Positions 1 through 8,520 of a DNA stretch of 32,601 nt are shown here, one piece after another. The notes under the pieces were generated by a model. It had not been told where the DNA came from, ran no database searches, and saw only the letters and a list, made by a program, of their open reading frames with translations. This stretch comes from Verrucomicrobiales bacterium (GTDB lineage: Bacteria > Verrucomicrobiota > Verrucomicrobiia > Limisphaerales > UBA9464). Numbering within the stretch: the stretch's first letter is position 1; the number at the start of each line of letters is the position of its first letter. A program made the position numbers and the translations under genes. The DNA lies in assembly GCA_005801385.1 (NCBI GenBank), contig SYEM01000191.1, positions 1 through 32,601 of the forward strand. Direction: 5' to 3'.

Positions 1-956
1 AGGGACCCCTTCCAGGGTCCGAACACCGGGGTCGACCCCGTCCGCCCCGCATACCGTGCTGGATCAGCGGCCACCACCACGAGGGCGCCCGCCTCGAGAC
101 GGAATCCGGACGGGAACACGAAGTCCACCCCGCCCGCCAGACGCCACCCGGTCATGTCCTGGAAGATATCCCCATGGTTCGCTATCTCGATGAACTCCAG
201 CTCATTGCTCCCGCCCTGGGGATGATAGTGGATCTCGGAAAGCACCAGACCGGTCCGCCGACTGGACGGCGTGGCGGACTCGCGGACCTGGACCCACTCC
301 GCCTCCGCGGTCGAGGTTGGTGCCCGAAGGCCCTCGAAACGGGCGAGCGCCGCGGTCCGCGGGGTCTGGCTGGCGACGGCGAGTCCGACCAGGACCTCCT
401 CCGGGAGTCCGAGACTCACGGAGCCGAGGCGATTCCAGGCCGTTCCATCGACCGAGGCGAAGGCCGTCACCTCGTTCCCGGAGCGCCGCAGGCGGAGCCA
501 GGTGTTGGGTGGAGCCGAAGGGTAGCCTCCGGTGACCGAGGCCCGGGAGGGCGTGCCGCTCGCGGAGGTCCGCCACTCCGCAAAGCAGCCCATGGCCCCA
601 CTCGAGGCAAACGCCGCGATGAACGGACTCGTTGGGGCGGCATCCGTCCGGAGCATCAGTCCAGCCCGCACAAACGGACTGCTGATGCCGAGATCGGTCA
701 GGCGCACCTGCAGGTCGAAGTCACCGGTCCGGGACTGGGCCGCGAAGGCGAACTGGTCGGTGCCGGCGAGGAACCCGGCCCCCTGGGAACCCACCCTCCA
801 CGAGGCGTCCCCGACCTTCTCGAGCGAACCCTGGTCACCGCCCACCAGGGACAGCGTCAGGTCCTGGGCCCGGCCCCGACCGGAGAACTCCAGCACGATC
901 AACGCGATCCAGAGCATCCGAAACGCCCACGATCCCCAACCCGTTTTGTCTTCCAT
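1..956 (-). CDS. Secreted DUF1349-like / lamin-tail-domain (LTD) protein, truncated at window edge
   Basis: Own reverse-strand reading: ATG at 956, MEDKTGWGSWAFRMLWIALIVLEFSGRGRAQ (signal peptide), then a beta-sandwich-like segment (GDFDLQVRLTDLG..RAGLMLRTDAAPTSPFIAAFA..WLRLRRSGNEVTAFASVDGTAWNRLG), then LTD motif LVLSEIHYHPQGGSNELEFIEIANHGDIFQDMTGWRLAGGVDFVFPSGFRLEAGALVVVAADPARYAG; open to window start. Not in the ORF track because it has no stop in the window. Confidence 0.8.
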   Translation of the reverse strand, partial: MEDKTGWGSWAFRMLWIALIVLEFSGRGRAQDLTLSLVGGDQGSLEKVGDASWRVGSQGAGFLAGTDQFAFAAQSRTGDFDLQVRLTDLGISSPFVRAGLMLRTDAAPTSPFIAAFASSGAMGCFAEWRTSASGTPSRASVTGGYPSAPPNTWLRLRRSGNEVTAFASVDGTAWNRLGSVSLGLPEEVLVGLAVASQTPRTAALARFEGLRAPTSTAEAEWVQVRESATPSSRRTGLVLSEIHYHPQGGSNELEFIEIANHGDIFQDMTGWRLAGGVDFVFPSGFRLEAGALVVVAADPARYAGRTGSTPVFGPWKGS

Positions 957-1141
957 GTGGTGAAGCACGAACAAAGCAGAACTCCAGCCATCCAACAACC
1001 GGAGTCTCGTTGGACCTTCCAGCCCAAGGTCAGGTTACGGATACGTCGCCCCGAGCAGGCGGCGGCCCGACCTCCGTCCCGTCACACCGGCGGGCCTTTC
1101 CGGTTGCCGGTCTGGGGGTCGAACGTACTCTGGTCGCCAAC

Positions 1142-1714
1142 ATGACATCGACCCCCAGCGCTGCCGGGACCGGGAATACTTGGTTTTATTTCACTCTCAT
1201 CACTGTGTTCTCATGGGGTGTCTATGGAATCCTGCTCCACAAGGGACAGGTCCTGATGGGTGACCCCGTCAACGGCCGCTACAAGGCCTTCCTGTTCGTC
1301 GGCATCGCCTACTTCCTCACTGCCGTCCTGGCCCCATTGGTCCTCCTGATGAGCAAGGGGGCCGCCTTCTCCGGATACACCACCCCGGGTTGGACCTGGT
1401 CGCTCGTGGCCGGGATCATGGGAGCGATCGGCGCGTTTGGAACCCTACTGGCCTTCGGCGCCAAAGGCACCCCGGCCGCGGTGATGTCAATCGTCTTCGC
1501 CGGTGCCCCGGTCGTGAACGCGCTGGTGTCGCTGTGGCTGTACCGCCACGAGATCGACTTCGGCCGCGTCAACCCGGCCTTCTACCTCGGAATCGTCATG
1601 GCCCTCGCCGGCAGCGGGCTGGTGATGAAGTTCAAGCCCAACCCGACCCCCAAGAGGCCCGGCACCGCCCACGCGGCCCCGAAGAGCCCTGTGGCAGCAC
1701 CCACCCGGGCCTGA
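1142..1714 (+). CDS. EamA/DMT-like multi-helix membrane protein
   Basis: Internal ATG at 1142 of ORF 1010..1714; hydrophobic segments YFTLITVFSWGVYGILLHKG, AFLFVGIAYFLTAVLAPLVLLM, WSLVAGIMGAIGAFGTLLAFGAKGTPAAVMSIVFAGAPVVNALVSLW, FYLGIVMALAGSGLVMKF. Confidence 0.7.
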   Translation: MTSTPSAAGTGNTWFYFTLITVFSWGVYGILLHKGQVLMGDPVNGRYKAFLFVGIAYFLTAVLAPLVLLMSKGAAFSGYTTPGWTWSLVAGIMGAIGAFGTLLAFGAKGTPAAVMSIVFAGAPVVNALVSLWLYRHEIDFGRVNPAFYLGIVMALAGSGLVMKFKPNPTPKRPGTAHAAPKSPVAAPTRA

Positions 1715-1727
1715 TCCGCAGCGTCCC

Positions 1728-2957
1728 GTGAGGCCCACCCCGCCCGACCCGTCGTGGGATCGCCTCGTGGCGCTGTGGCCCGAGGTCAGCCGGGACAACC
1801 CTTTCTACCGGGCCAAACTCGCTGGCGTGACTTCGCCCCCCGCGGACTGGAGCGAGTTCCAATCACGGGTCCCCCTGACGACCAAGGCCGAGCAGGTCGC
1901 CAACCAGCAGGCGCATCCGCCCTACGGCAGCAACCTCACGTTCCCGATCGACCGCTACACGCGGTGCCATCAGACCAGCGGGACCCACGGTGAACCCCTG
2001 CGCTGGCTGGACACCCAGGAGTCGTGGTCGGCGATGGTGGACGACTGGTGTGCCGTCTTCCGGGCCGCGGGGGTCGGACCCGGCGACCGGATCCTCTTCG
2101 CGTTCAGCTTCGGACCCTTCATCGGGTTCTGGCTGGCCTTCGAGGCCGGACAACGCCTCGGCGCCCTCTGCGTGGCGGGTGGCGGCATGAGCAGTATGCT
2201 GCGTCTGAAGGTCCTCCGGGAGAACGCCTGCACCATCCTCTGCTGCACCCCCACCTACGCCCTCCATCTGGCCGAGACGGCCGCGGCTGAGGGCATTGAC
2301 CTGTCCACGACCACGGTCCGGACCCTCGTCGTCGCCGGTGAACCAGGAGGCAGCCTGCCGTCCACCCGCAAGCTCCTGAGTGATCGCTGGGGCGGGGCAC
2401 GGGTGTTCGACCACCATGGGATGACCGAGACCGGTCCCGTGACCTACGAGCATCCCGAGCGACCGGGCACCCTTGTGGTGATTCCTGGCTCCGTGCACCC
2501 CGAGGTCATTGATCCGGAGACGGCCATGCCACTGCCAACCGGCAGTGAGGGCGAACTGGTGCTGACCACCCTGCACCGGATCGGATCCCCCCTGCTCCGC
2601 TACCGGACCGGCGATCGGGTGCGGCTCGCACGGGAGAACGGGATGTGGATCCTGCCGGGGGGGATTCTGGGGCGGATCGACGACATGGTGGTGATCCGCG
2701 GCGTGAACATCTATCCGACGGCCATCGATGAATGGGTACGCCGATCGGGGGATGTGGGGGAGTATCGGGTGACGGAGGATCGTCGTGGAGCCCTGGCGGA
2801 ACTGGGTGTCGAACTGGAGGCGGATGCGGAGACCGCCGCAAGGCTCGAGTCACGTCTGCGGGATGAACTGGCGCTGCGGGTGCCCGTGACCGCGGTGCCC
2901 CGGGGGAGCCTGCCCCGCTTCGAGCTCAAGGCCCGACGCTGGCGGCGACTGGGCTGA
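1728..2957 (+). CDS. Phenylacetate-CoA ligase-like (PaaK family) adenylate-forming enzyme
   Basis: 409 aa; HQTSGTHGEPLRW (AMP-binding P-loop-like motif), FDHHGMTETGPV, LLRYRTGDRVRL, GILGRIDDMVVIRGVNIYPTAIDE; typical PaaK signatures. Confidence 0.85.
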   Translation: MRPTPPDPSWDRLVALWPEVSRDNPFYRAKLAGVTSPPADWSEFQSRVPLTTKAEQVANQQAHPPYGSNLTFPIDRYTRCHQTSGTHGEPLRWLDTQESWSAMVDDWCAVFRAAGVGPGDRILFAFSFGPFIGFWLAFEAGQRLGALCVAGGGMSSMLRLKVLRENACTILCCTPTYALHLAETAAAEGIDLSTTTVRTLVVAGEPGGSLPSTRKLLSDRWGGARVFDHHGMTETGPVTYEHPERPGTLVVIPGSVHPEVIDPETAMPLPTGSEGELVLTTLHRIGSPLLRYRTGDRVRLARENGMWILPGGILGRIDDMVVIRGVNIYPTAIDEWVRRSGDVGEYRVTEDRRGALAELGVELEADAETAARLESRLRDELALRVPVTAVPRGSLPRFELKARRWRRLG

Positions 2958-2969
2958 GGCTCCGGAGAC

Positions 2970-3272
2970 TCAGGCGAGCACCCGTACCCGGCCGTTCTCG
3001 ACCGAGATCTGATACGACTCGACTGGCTGATCCGGACGCGAGGCGCAGGCGCCCGTCCGGGCATCGAACTCCCAGCCATGGAGCGGACAGTAGAGTTTGG
3101 TGCCATCGAGGTAGCCCGCCCCCAGTGGCACGCCCCGATGGGGACACCGGTCGCCAAGGGCATGGAATTCCCCCCCGACATTCAGGAGCGTGAAGCGCCG
3201 CCCCTGCACCTCGACGGTCCGGCATTTCCCGGGCGCCAGGGAGTCCGCCGCCGCCACATCGATCCAGGTCAT
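2970..3272 (-). CDS. Rieske [2Fe-2S] domain protein (NirD-like small ferredoxin)
   Basis: 100 aa from internal ATG at 3272; CPHRGVPLGAGYLDGTKLYCPLHGWEFD matches Rieske C-x-H ... C-x2-H; start overlaps upstream TPR gene stop (ATGA). Confidence 0.85.
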   Translation of the reverse strand: MTWIDVAAADSLAPGKCRTVEVQGRRFTLLNVGGEFHALGDRCPHRGVPLGAGYLDGTKLYCPLHGWEFDARTGACASRPDQPVESYQISVENGRVRVLA

Positions 3273-3784
3273 GACGTGGCAGGCGGCTGGGGTTTCGACG
3301 GCGGCGGAGGAGGGATCGGGGGTTTGGCCTTCTTCCACGGCATGTCGGGGAATTTTTCGGGCAGCTTGAACGCCTGGGGCTTCGGACCCGCCATCTTGAG
3401 CTCGTCCTCGGCAGCCACGGAGGTCGGGGCCGTCGGGGTGGTCCCCGCCGCAGGCGGCGCGGTCATGTCCTGCTTCCACGAGGCGATGCGGGCCTGAAGT
3501 CCATGATGCTCCGCCGTCTTCTTGTCGCCCGACTTCATGTAGAAGAGCGACAGGTTCGTGTGGACCAGCTGCTCATGGGGTCGGAGCTTCTCGGCCCGGT
3601 GCCCGTCCTCGATCGCCCGCCCGTAGTCCCCCTTGCGGTAGTGGCACATCGCAATGCCGAGCCGGGCATCGAAGTGGTCCGGCGACCGATTCAGGATTCC
3701 CTCGAGCCTCTCAATGGCCCCATCGAAGTTGCCCGTCGAGTACTCGAACATCGCGTCGTCGTAGTCTGCCTGGAACTCATCCAC
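3269..3784 (-). CDS. Tetratricopeptide-repeat protein with Pro-rich C-terminus
   Basis: GTG start at 3784; AMFEYSTGNFDGAIERLEGILNRSPDHFDARLGIAMCHYRKGDYGRAIEDGHRAEKLRPHEQLVHTNLSLFYMKSGDKKTAEHH shows TPR periodicity. Confidence 0.75.
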   Translation of the reverse strand: MDEFQADYDDAMFEYSTGNFDGAIERLEGILNRSPDHFDARLGIAMCHYRKGDYGRAIEDGHRAEKLRPHEQLVHTNLSLFYMKSGDKKTAEHHGLQARIASWKQDMTAPPAAGTTPTAPTSVAAEDELKMAGPKPQAFKLPEKFPDMPWKKAKPPIPPPPPSKPQPPATS

Positions 3785-3828
3785 GCGCCGAAGCTGGCCG
3801 CGATGCCGGGATCCGGCAAGCAGGCGAC

Positions 3829-4806
3829 TCAATGCACCGGCTTCAAAAACGGCCGTACCAACGCCGGCAGGATGTCCCGCTCGTGGGCGTGGCCCACGGT
3901 GAACACCACGAACACCCAGCGCCGCCCGTCCGCCGTCTCGACGTAGGCGGCATCGTGCCGGGTCTGGCTGGTCCAGCCCGCCTTCGACCACAGCCGGGAA
4001 CCCCGGAACGCCGAATCCCGCAGCGCGATCCCCACGAAGCCATGGGTCTGGTCCTCCGGGTCCTGGACCGGTCCGTGCACGTCCCGCTTCATCCAGTCCA
4101 GCATCTGAAGGGTCCGGGGACCCGACGCCGCCGTGCCGGTGACAATCTCGGTCAACAGCCGCGCCGTCGCCTCCGTGGTCAGGGTGTTCCGCTTCGGCTC
4201 GAATCGCTCGATGGCCTGCTTCTCCCGGCCGTAGGGTCCCTCGCACCAGGGCTTCTTGTTGGCGTTGATCCCGACATAGCCCCGCGCCTCGAAGAATCGG
4301 TTCACGGCATTCCGTCGGTCGAACCAGTCCTTCAGCTCCGGTTCCGATAGCTCCGGGCCGCTGGTGGTGCCGGTCAGGACATCGACGACCAGATGGGTCG
4401 CCTCGTTGGCGCTGTCGACGATCATGTCGCGGAGCGCCCGTTGAAGCTCAGGCGTGTCGCGGATCCGCCCCTCCTCCAGCGCCTGCTCGGCCGCCACGAG
4501 GTAGAAGAGCTTCACGACGCTGGCAGGGTAGATCGGGATCCCGCCTCGGTAGCTGCCCCACTGGGGACGGGACGGCTCCGAGAGGTCGACCACGGTCATG
4601 GCGATCTGGTCGCTCGACAGATTCCGGGGGGCGAATTCGAGCAGGGTCTGCTCCACGGCCCGTCCGACCCGGGCGTGGAGGACCGGCGAGGCCACCGCCT
4701 TGGGATGCCTGGCGAGGGTGGGAGTCGACGCGTCCTGTGCCGCGACGGTGCCGAGGATGACCAGGCCCAACACCCGACAGAGAACGATGGGCAGGCGTCG
4801 ATTCAT
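3829..4806 (-). CDS. Serine hydrolase, class A beta-lactamase-related, exported
   Basis: Signal peptide RRLPIVLCRVLGLVILGTVAAQ; SxxK motif in PASVVKLFYLVAAEQAL; SAN in DSANEATHLVVDVL; KAG in SKAGWTSQTRHDAAYVE. Confidence 0.8.
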   Translation of the reverse strand: MNRRLPIVLCRVLGLVILGTVAAQDASTPTLARHPKAVASPVLHARVGRAVEQTLLEFAPRNLSSDQIAMTVVDLSEPSRPQWGSYRGGIPIYPASVVKLFYLVAAEQALEEGRIRDTPELQRALRDMIVDSANEATHLVVDVLTGTTSGPELSEPELKDWFDRRNAVNRFFEARGYVGINANKKPWCEGPYGREKQAIERFEPKRNTLTTEATARLLTEIVTGTAASGPRTLQMLDWMKRDVHGPVQDPEDQTHGFVGIALRDSAFRGSRLWSKAGWTSQTRHDAAYVETADGRRWVFVVFTVGHAHERDILPALVRPFLKPVH

Positions 4807-5423
4807 AGGGTGGCCGAGGGCTCAGGATCGGATCCGGCCCGCGAAAGATCCGCCCGTTCCAGGAATCGGATGATGGTGTCGCCATGCCGGAGCTGTCGGC
4901 GTTCGTGCCACCGTGGGGTGAGATCCAGGGTGTCCCGCTTCGTGTGGCCCAGGACGAACAGGCCGGCGGGTTCGAGGAGCTCGGGGAGATCCGGGGCATC
5001 GAGCAGCCGCTGGGCCAACGAGTCCGATCGGCGTCCCACGTTCTTCTCGCCGTAGGGCGGGTCGGCAATGACGAGATCGAACCGACGCCCGGAGGCCCGA
5101 AGCTGGGGCAACGCCGTGAAGACATCCATCACCCGGAGTTCGATCGCCCCCGGCGGGAGTCCGGTCAGCTCGAGGTTCCTGCGATAGAAGCGGGCATGCT
5201 TCTCGGAACGCTCGACACTGACGAGCTGGCGCGCACCGCGGCTGAGGCATTCATGACCGAGGGCTCCGGTTCCCGAGAAGAGGTCCAGGACCCGCGCCTC
5301 GTCGACAAATCCACCCAGGGAATTGAAGACGGCCAGCTTGACCTTGTCGGGCATGGGCCGCACCCCGAGCCCCTCCGGCACCCGGACGATCCGTCCCGCC
5401 GCCTGTCCCCCAATGATGCGCAC
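4803..5423 (-). CDS. rsmD: 16S rRNA (guanine(966)-N(2))-methyltransferase RsmD
   Basis: RIIGGQAAGRIVRVPEGLGVRPMPDKVKLAVFNSLG, VLDLFSGTGALGHECLSRGA, DLVIADPPYG; GTG start at 5423; 4-bp overlap with downstream serine hydrolase. Confidence 0.92.
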   Translation of the reverse strand: MRIIGGQAAGRIVRVPEGLGVRPMPDKVKLAVFNSLGGFVDEARVLDLFSGTGALGHECLSRGARQLVSVERSEKHARFYRRNLELTGLPPGAIELRVMDVFTALPQLRASGRRFDLVIADPPYGEKNVGRRSDSLAQRLLDAPDLPELLEPAGLFVLGHTKRDTLDLTPRWHERRQLRHGDTIIRFLERADLSRAGSDPEPSATL

Positions 5424-5458
5424 GCCGCGAAGCTAGGCCACCCGGTGCCGTCGGGGAA
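5371..5458. repeat. 88-bp direct repeat, copy A (spans 5' end and leader of rsmD)
   Basis: ccctccggcacccggacgatccgtcccgccgcctgtcccccaatgatgcgcacgccgcgaagctaggccacccggtgccgtcggggaa; identical by eye to 6917-7004. Confidence 0.95.
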
Positions 5459-5529
5459 TCGCTTTGTACCAGACGTCGATTTATTGCGACGACTCTGCCC
5501 CCCATCTCCCTGATTCACGGGGCAGTGTT

Positions 5530-6780
5530 TCAGGCAGTGGGGGTTGCCCACAGATGCGAGATCGGCAGTCCGTGCATATTTGCCGCAAAAGGAATGACCT
5601 CGCTACCGGTGTACAGCACCACACCGCGAACCCATCTCCGACCCGCCGCGTTGGCCATCGACTGCAATCCCCGAACCTCCGAGCCGCCCAACGTCGCACC
5701 GGACTTGATTTCGATGCCGACCAATCGACCCGAGCTGTCTTCCAGGACAATGTCCACCTCCTGTCCCGAGGCTGTTCGCCAGAAATAGAATTCCGGCTGG
5801 GTTTCACTCCAGGCAGATTGTTTGCGCAATTCCATCAACACGAAGTTCTCCAGCACACCACCCGCCAGGGTGCCGTCCACATTCAACCGCTCGGGGGTCA
5901 ACCCCAGCAGATGCGCCAGCAGTCCGGTGTCGTCGAGATACACCTTCGGTGTCTGGATGACCCGCTGGCCGAGGTTGCTCGACCACGGACGCAGCAGCTG
6001 AACGAGGAACGTCGCTTCGAGCAGCGCGAAGTAGCGCTTCAGCGTGGTCTGTGGAAGCGCCAGTGAGCGCGACAGATCAGCGAAATTCAACAAGCAGCCC
6101 GCTCGAGAGGCCACCACGGACATCAGGCGCGGCACGGCCGTCACGTCGGCGACATGGGTGAGGTCGCGAATGTCGCGCTGGAGGACGGTCGTTAGGTAGG
6201 ACTGGAACCATGCCTTGCGGCGGGCCACAAGTCTTCGAGCGATCGCCGGCGGATACCCGCCTGACCGGACTTTTTCGAACAGCTCATCGCGGTCGAGGTG
6301 CATGCTTTTTCCGGATGCCCAGACCGGCTGCTTTGAAAACAGGGCGTCCACGAATCCCTCTTGGGCGCCATTGATTTCGCCCTGCGAGAACGGCCAGAGG
6401 GTCAACACCTCCAAGCGACCCGCCAACGATTCGGACAACTTTGGCAACAGCAACACATTCGCCGAGCCGGTGAGCAGAAAACGTCCCGGCTCACGCTTAC
6501 GGTCGATCGCCATCTTGATGGCCCTGAAAAGTTCTGGGACGTGCTGGACTTCATCCAGCGTCACCGGTGCGGTCAGACCCGCGATAAACCCATTGGGGTC
6601 CCGCTTCGCCGCCGCCAGAACTCCGGGGTCGTCAAAGGTCAGATAGCGACGACCTTGCTTCTCGAATTCAGGCAGCTGGGCCAAAGTGCTCTTGCCGGTC
6701 TGACGCGCACCGTTGATCAGGACGGCAGGTGTGTCCTGCAACGCCTGCAGGAGTCGCTCCGTGAGATGGCGGTGAATCAC
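5530..6780 (-). CDS. AAA (AAA_14) ATPase with DUF4143 C-terminal domain
   Basis: Walker A VLINGARQTGKST; TFDDPGVLAAAKRDP; DEVQHVPELFRAIKMAID; LLTGSANVLLLPKLSESLAGRLEVLTLWPFSQGE; C-terminal YFWRTASGQEVDIVLEDSSGRLVGIEIKSGATLGGSEVRGL. GTG at 6780 (VIHRHLTERLL) preferred over the upstream extension. Confidence 0.9.
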   Translation of the reverse strand: MIHRHLTERLLQALQDTPAVLINGARQTGKSTLAQLPEFEKQGRRYLTFDDPGVLAAAKRDPNGFIAGLTAPVTLDEVQHVPELFRAIKMAIDRKREPGRFLLTGSANVLLLPKLSESLAGRLEVLTLWPFSQGEINGAQEGFVDALFSKQPVWASGKSMHLDRDELFEKVRSGGYPPAIARRLVARRKAWFQSYLTTVLQRDIRDLTHVADVTAVPRLMSVVASRAGCLLNFADLSRSLALPQTTLKRYFALLEATFLVQLLRPWSSNLGQRVIQTPKVYLDDTGLLAHLLGLTPERLNVDGTLAGGVLENFVLMELRKQSAWSETQPEFYFWRTASGQEVDIVLEDSSGRLVGIEIKSGATLGGSEVRGLQSMANAAGRRWVRGVVLYTGSEVIPFAANMHGLPISHLWATPTA

Positions 6781-6785
6781 GAGTG

Positions 6786-6819
6786 GATTATCAACCAGTG
6801 TTTGGATGATAATCAACCA
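6786..6819. promoter_or_regulatory. Possible operator: gattatcaacca-N10-gataatcaacca
   Basis: Two 12-mers differing at one base, whose first 7 bases (gattatc/gataatc) are also reverse complements of each other, directly upstream of the AAA/DUF4143 GTG start; AT-rich island in GC-rich sequence. Confidence 0.35.
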
Positions 6820-6916
6820 CTTGTGGACTGAAAAGCCCGCTGGAGAGCCGGGCTGAAACACGATGCAAGTTCAAGGCTCGGTTCCGATGTGAGGGTCGCC
6901 ATGCACTTGTAGCGAG

Positions 6917-7004
6917 CCCTCCGGCACCCGGACGATCCGTCCCGCCGCCTGTCCCCCAATGATGCGCACGCCGCGAAGCTAGGCCACCCGGTGCCGTCGG
7001 GGAA
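6917..7004. repeat. 88-bp direct repeat, copy B (orphan rsmD 5' stub upstream of the AAA gene)
   Basis: Perfect match to 5371-5458; on minus strand it encodes VRIIGGQAAGRIVRVPEG then diverges and soon stops. Confidence 0.95.
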
Positions 7005-7028
7005 CCGGTTTGTCGTGGTGGCCTACCC

Positions 7029-7361
7029 TCAATGTCCGGCGGTGCCCGGAGCACCGTGCAGGAGGACGGCCCCCGCGATGATGAGGACGAGTCCCAGGCC
7101 CTTGGTCCAGGTGACGCTTTCCCCGAAGACCAGCACTCCGAGCACCGCGATGACGGCGGTGCCCAGTCCCGACCACAGCGCATAGGCCACCCCCACCTCC
7201 AGGGTCTTGAGGCACAGGGACAGCAGCCCGAACGCCGAGAGATAGGAGACCCCCACACCCACCACCGGCCACGGACGGGTCATCCCCTGGCTGAGCTTGA
7301 GACAGGTCGTGCCAAGGACCTCGAGCAGGATGGCGGCGATCAGGAGGAACCACGCATTCAT
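7029..7361 (-). CDS. Small multidrug resistance (SMR/EmrE-SugE-like) transporter
   Basis: 110 aa: MNAWFLLIAAILLEVLGTTCLKLSQGMTRPWPVVGVGVSYLSAFGLLSLCLKTLEVGVAYALWSGLGTAVIAVLGVLVFGESVTWTKGLGLVLIIAGAVLLHGAPG; conserved Glu in TM1 and AYALWSGLGT motif. Confidence 0.92.
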   Translation of the reverse strand: MNAWFLLIAAILLEVLGTTCLKLSQGMTRPWPVVGVGVSYLSAFGLLSLCLKTLEVGVAYALWSGLGTAVIAVLGVLVFGESVTWTKGLGLVLIIAGAVLLHGAPGTAGH

Positions 7362-7491
7362 GGGAGGCATCGTGCCGTCCGGACCTGTCGTGAACCATCC
7401 GGATCTGCCATGGCGGCCTTCAATGGGTTCAACCCGCAAGGTGCAAGGACTAACGGTTGACCCTTGTGGAGCCGGATCGCCATATTGCGGC

Positions 7492-8484
7492 ATGATCCCG
7501 GCGGCAGTCCCGAACCCTCTCCGCGCCATAATGGTGGCCGTTGTCCTCGCGGTCGGGCTCACGGGTTGCGCAACGGCCGAACCCCAACCGCGGGTCCGGG
7601 TCTACGAGACCAACGAGGTGGTCCGGGTCGACCTCGATGGCCGCCTCTTCACCCAATACCACTTCCGCGACGTCTCACGTCCGTTCCTCTATCCGATCCT
7701 GACCGCCGACAACCGGCACATGACCCGTCGCTGGCCGCAGGAGGAAATCGCCGGCGAGGAGCGGGATCACCCCCATCACAAGGGCCTCTGGTGGTCCCAT
7801 GGCGACGCGAATGGGGTGGACTTCTGGTCGGAATCCAAGGACGCCGGCCGCACCGTCCACCAGTCCTTTGCCGAGATCGCCTCGGGCAACGAGTCGGGGG
7901 GGATCACCTCGCGCAACCGGTGGATCGCAAAGGACGGCAAGATCATCGCTTCCGACGAGCGGACGATGCGCTTCCATGCGCCGAAGGGCGACCCGCGGTG
8001 GATCGACTTCACGATCACGATCTTCGCCAGCCACGGCGACCTCGTCCTCGGTGACACCAAGGAAGGCACGATGGCCCTGCGCATCGCCGAGTCCATGCGT
8101 CTGAAACAGCCCAAGGGCGTCGCCGGGCAGGGCCACATCGAGAATTCCGAGGGCGTGAAGGACGGGGCCACCTGGGGCAAGCGGGCAGCGTGGGTCGACT
8201 ACACCGGACCCGTGGACGGCAAGACGGTCGGGGTCGCGATCCTGGACCATCCCGCGAACCCGAGGTTCCCGACGTGGTGGCATGTCCGGGACTACGGCCT
8301 GTTCGCCGCGAATCCCTTCGGTGTCCACGACTTCGAGAAGAAGGACAAGGGCACCGGCAATCTGACGATTCCTGCCGGGAAGTCGGCGACGTTCCGGTAC
8401 CGCTTCATCTTCCACCCGGGCGACACGACCAGCGCCCACCTCACCGAGGCGTTCCAGAACTGGTCCGCTCCTCAGAAACCCTGA
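7492..8484 (+). CDS. PmoA-like (DUF6807) lipoprotein
   Basis: Start at 7492 (MIPAAVPNPLRAIMVAVVLAVGLTGCATA, lipobox LTGC); RDHPHHKGLWWSHGDANGVDFWSE, AAWVDYTGPVDGKTVGVAILDHPANPRFPTWWHVRDYGLFAANPFG. Confidence 0.85.
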   Translation: MIPAAVPNPLRAIMVAVVLAVGLTGCATAEPQPRVRVYETNEVVRVDLDGRLFTQYHFRDVSRPFLYPILTADNRHMTRRWPQEEIAGEERDHPHHKGLWWSHGDANGVDFWSESKDAGRTVHQSFAEIASGNESGGITSRNRWIAKDGKIIASDERTMRFHAPKGDPRWIDFTITIFASHGDLVLGDTKEGTMALRIAESMRLKQPKGVAGQGHIENSEGVKDGATWGKRAAWVDYTGPVDGKTVGVAILDHPANPRFPTWWHVRDYGLFAANPFGVHDFEKKDKGTGNLTIPAGKSATFRYRFIFHPGDTTSAHLTEAFQNWSAPQKP

Positions 8485-8520
8485 TTTCCTTCCCGCCCAC
8501 AGCCTCCAACCCCGAACACC

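Noticed and set aside
174-1145. 323-aa plus-strand ORF at the left edge
   Set aside because: Arg/Gly/Pro-rich; the opposite strand encodes an LTD protein with signal peptide and family motifs.
5495-5525. ctgcccc/ggggcag inverted repeat just beyond the 3' end of the AAA/DUF4143 gene as a terminator
   Set aside because: Only a 7-bp stem with a 17-nt loop and no T-tract in the transcribed direction; too weak to call.
7457-7486. Possible sigma70-like promoter TTGACC-N18-CATATT upstream of the PmoA-like gene
   Set aside because: -10 match only 4/6 and only about 5 bp from the start codon, leaving no room for a normal leader; likely chance.
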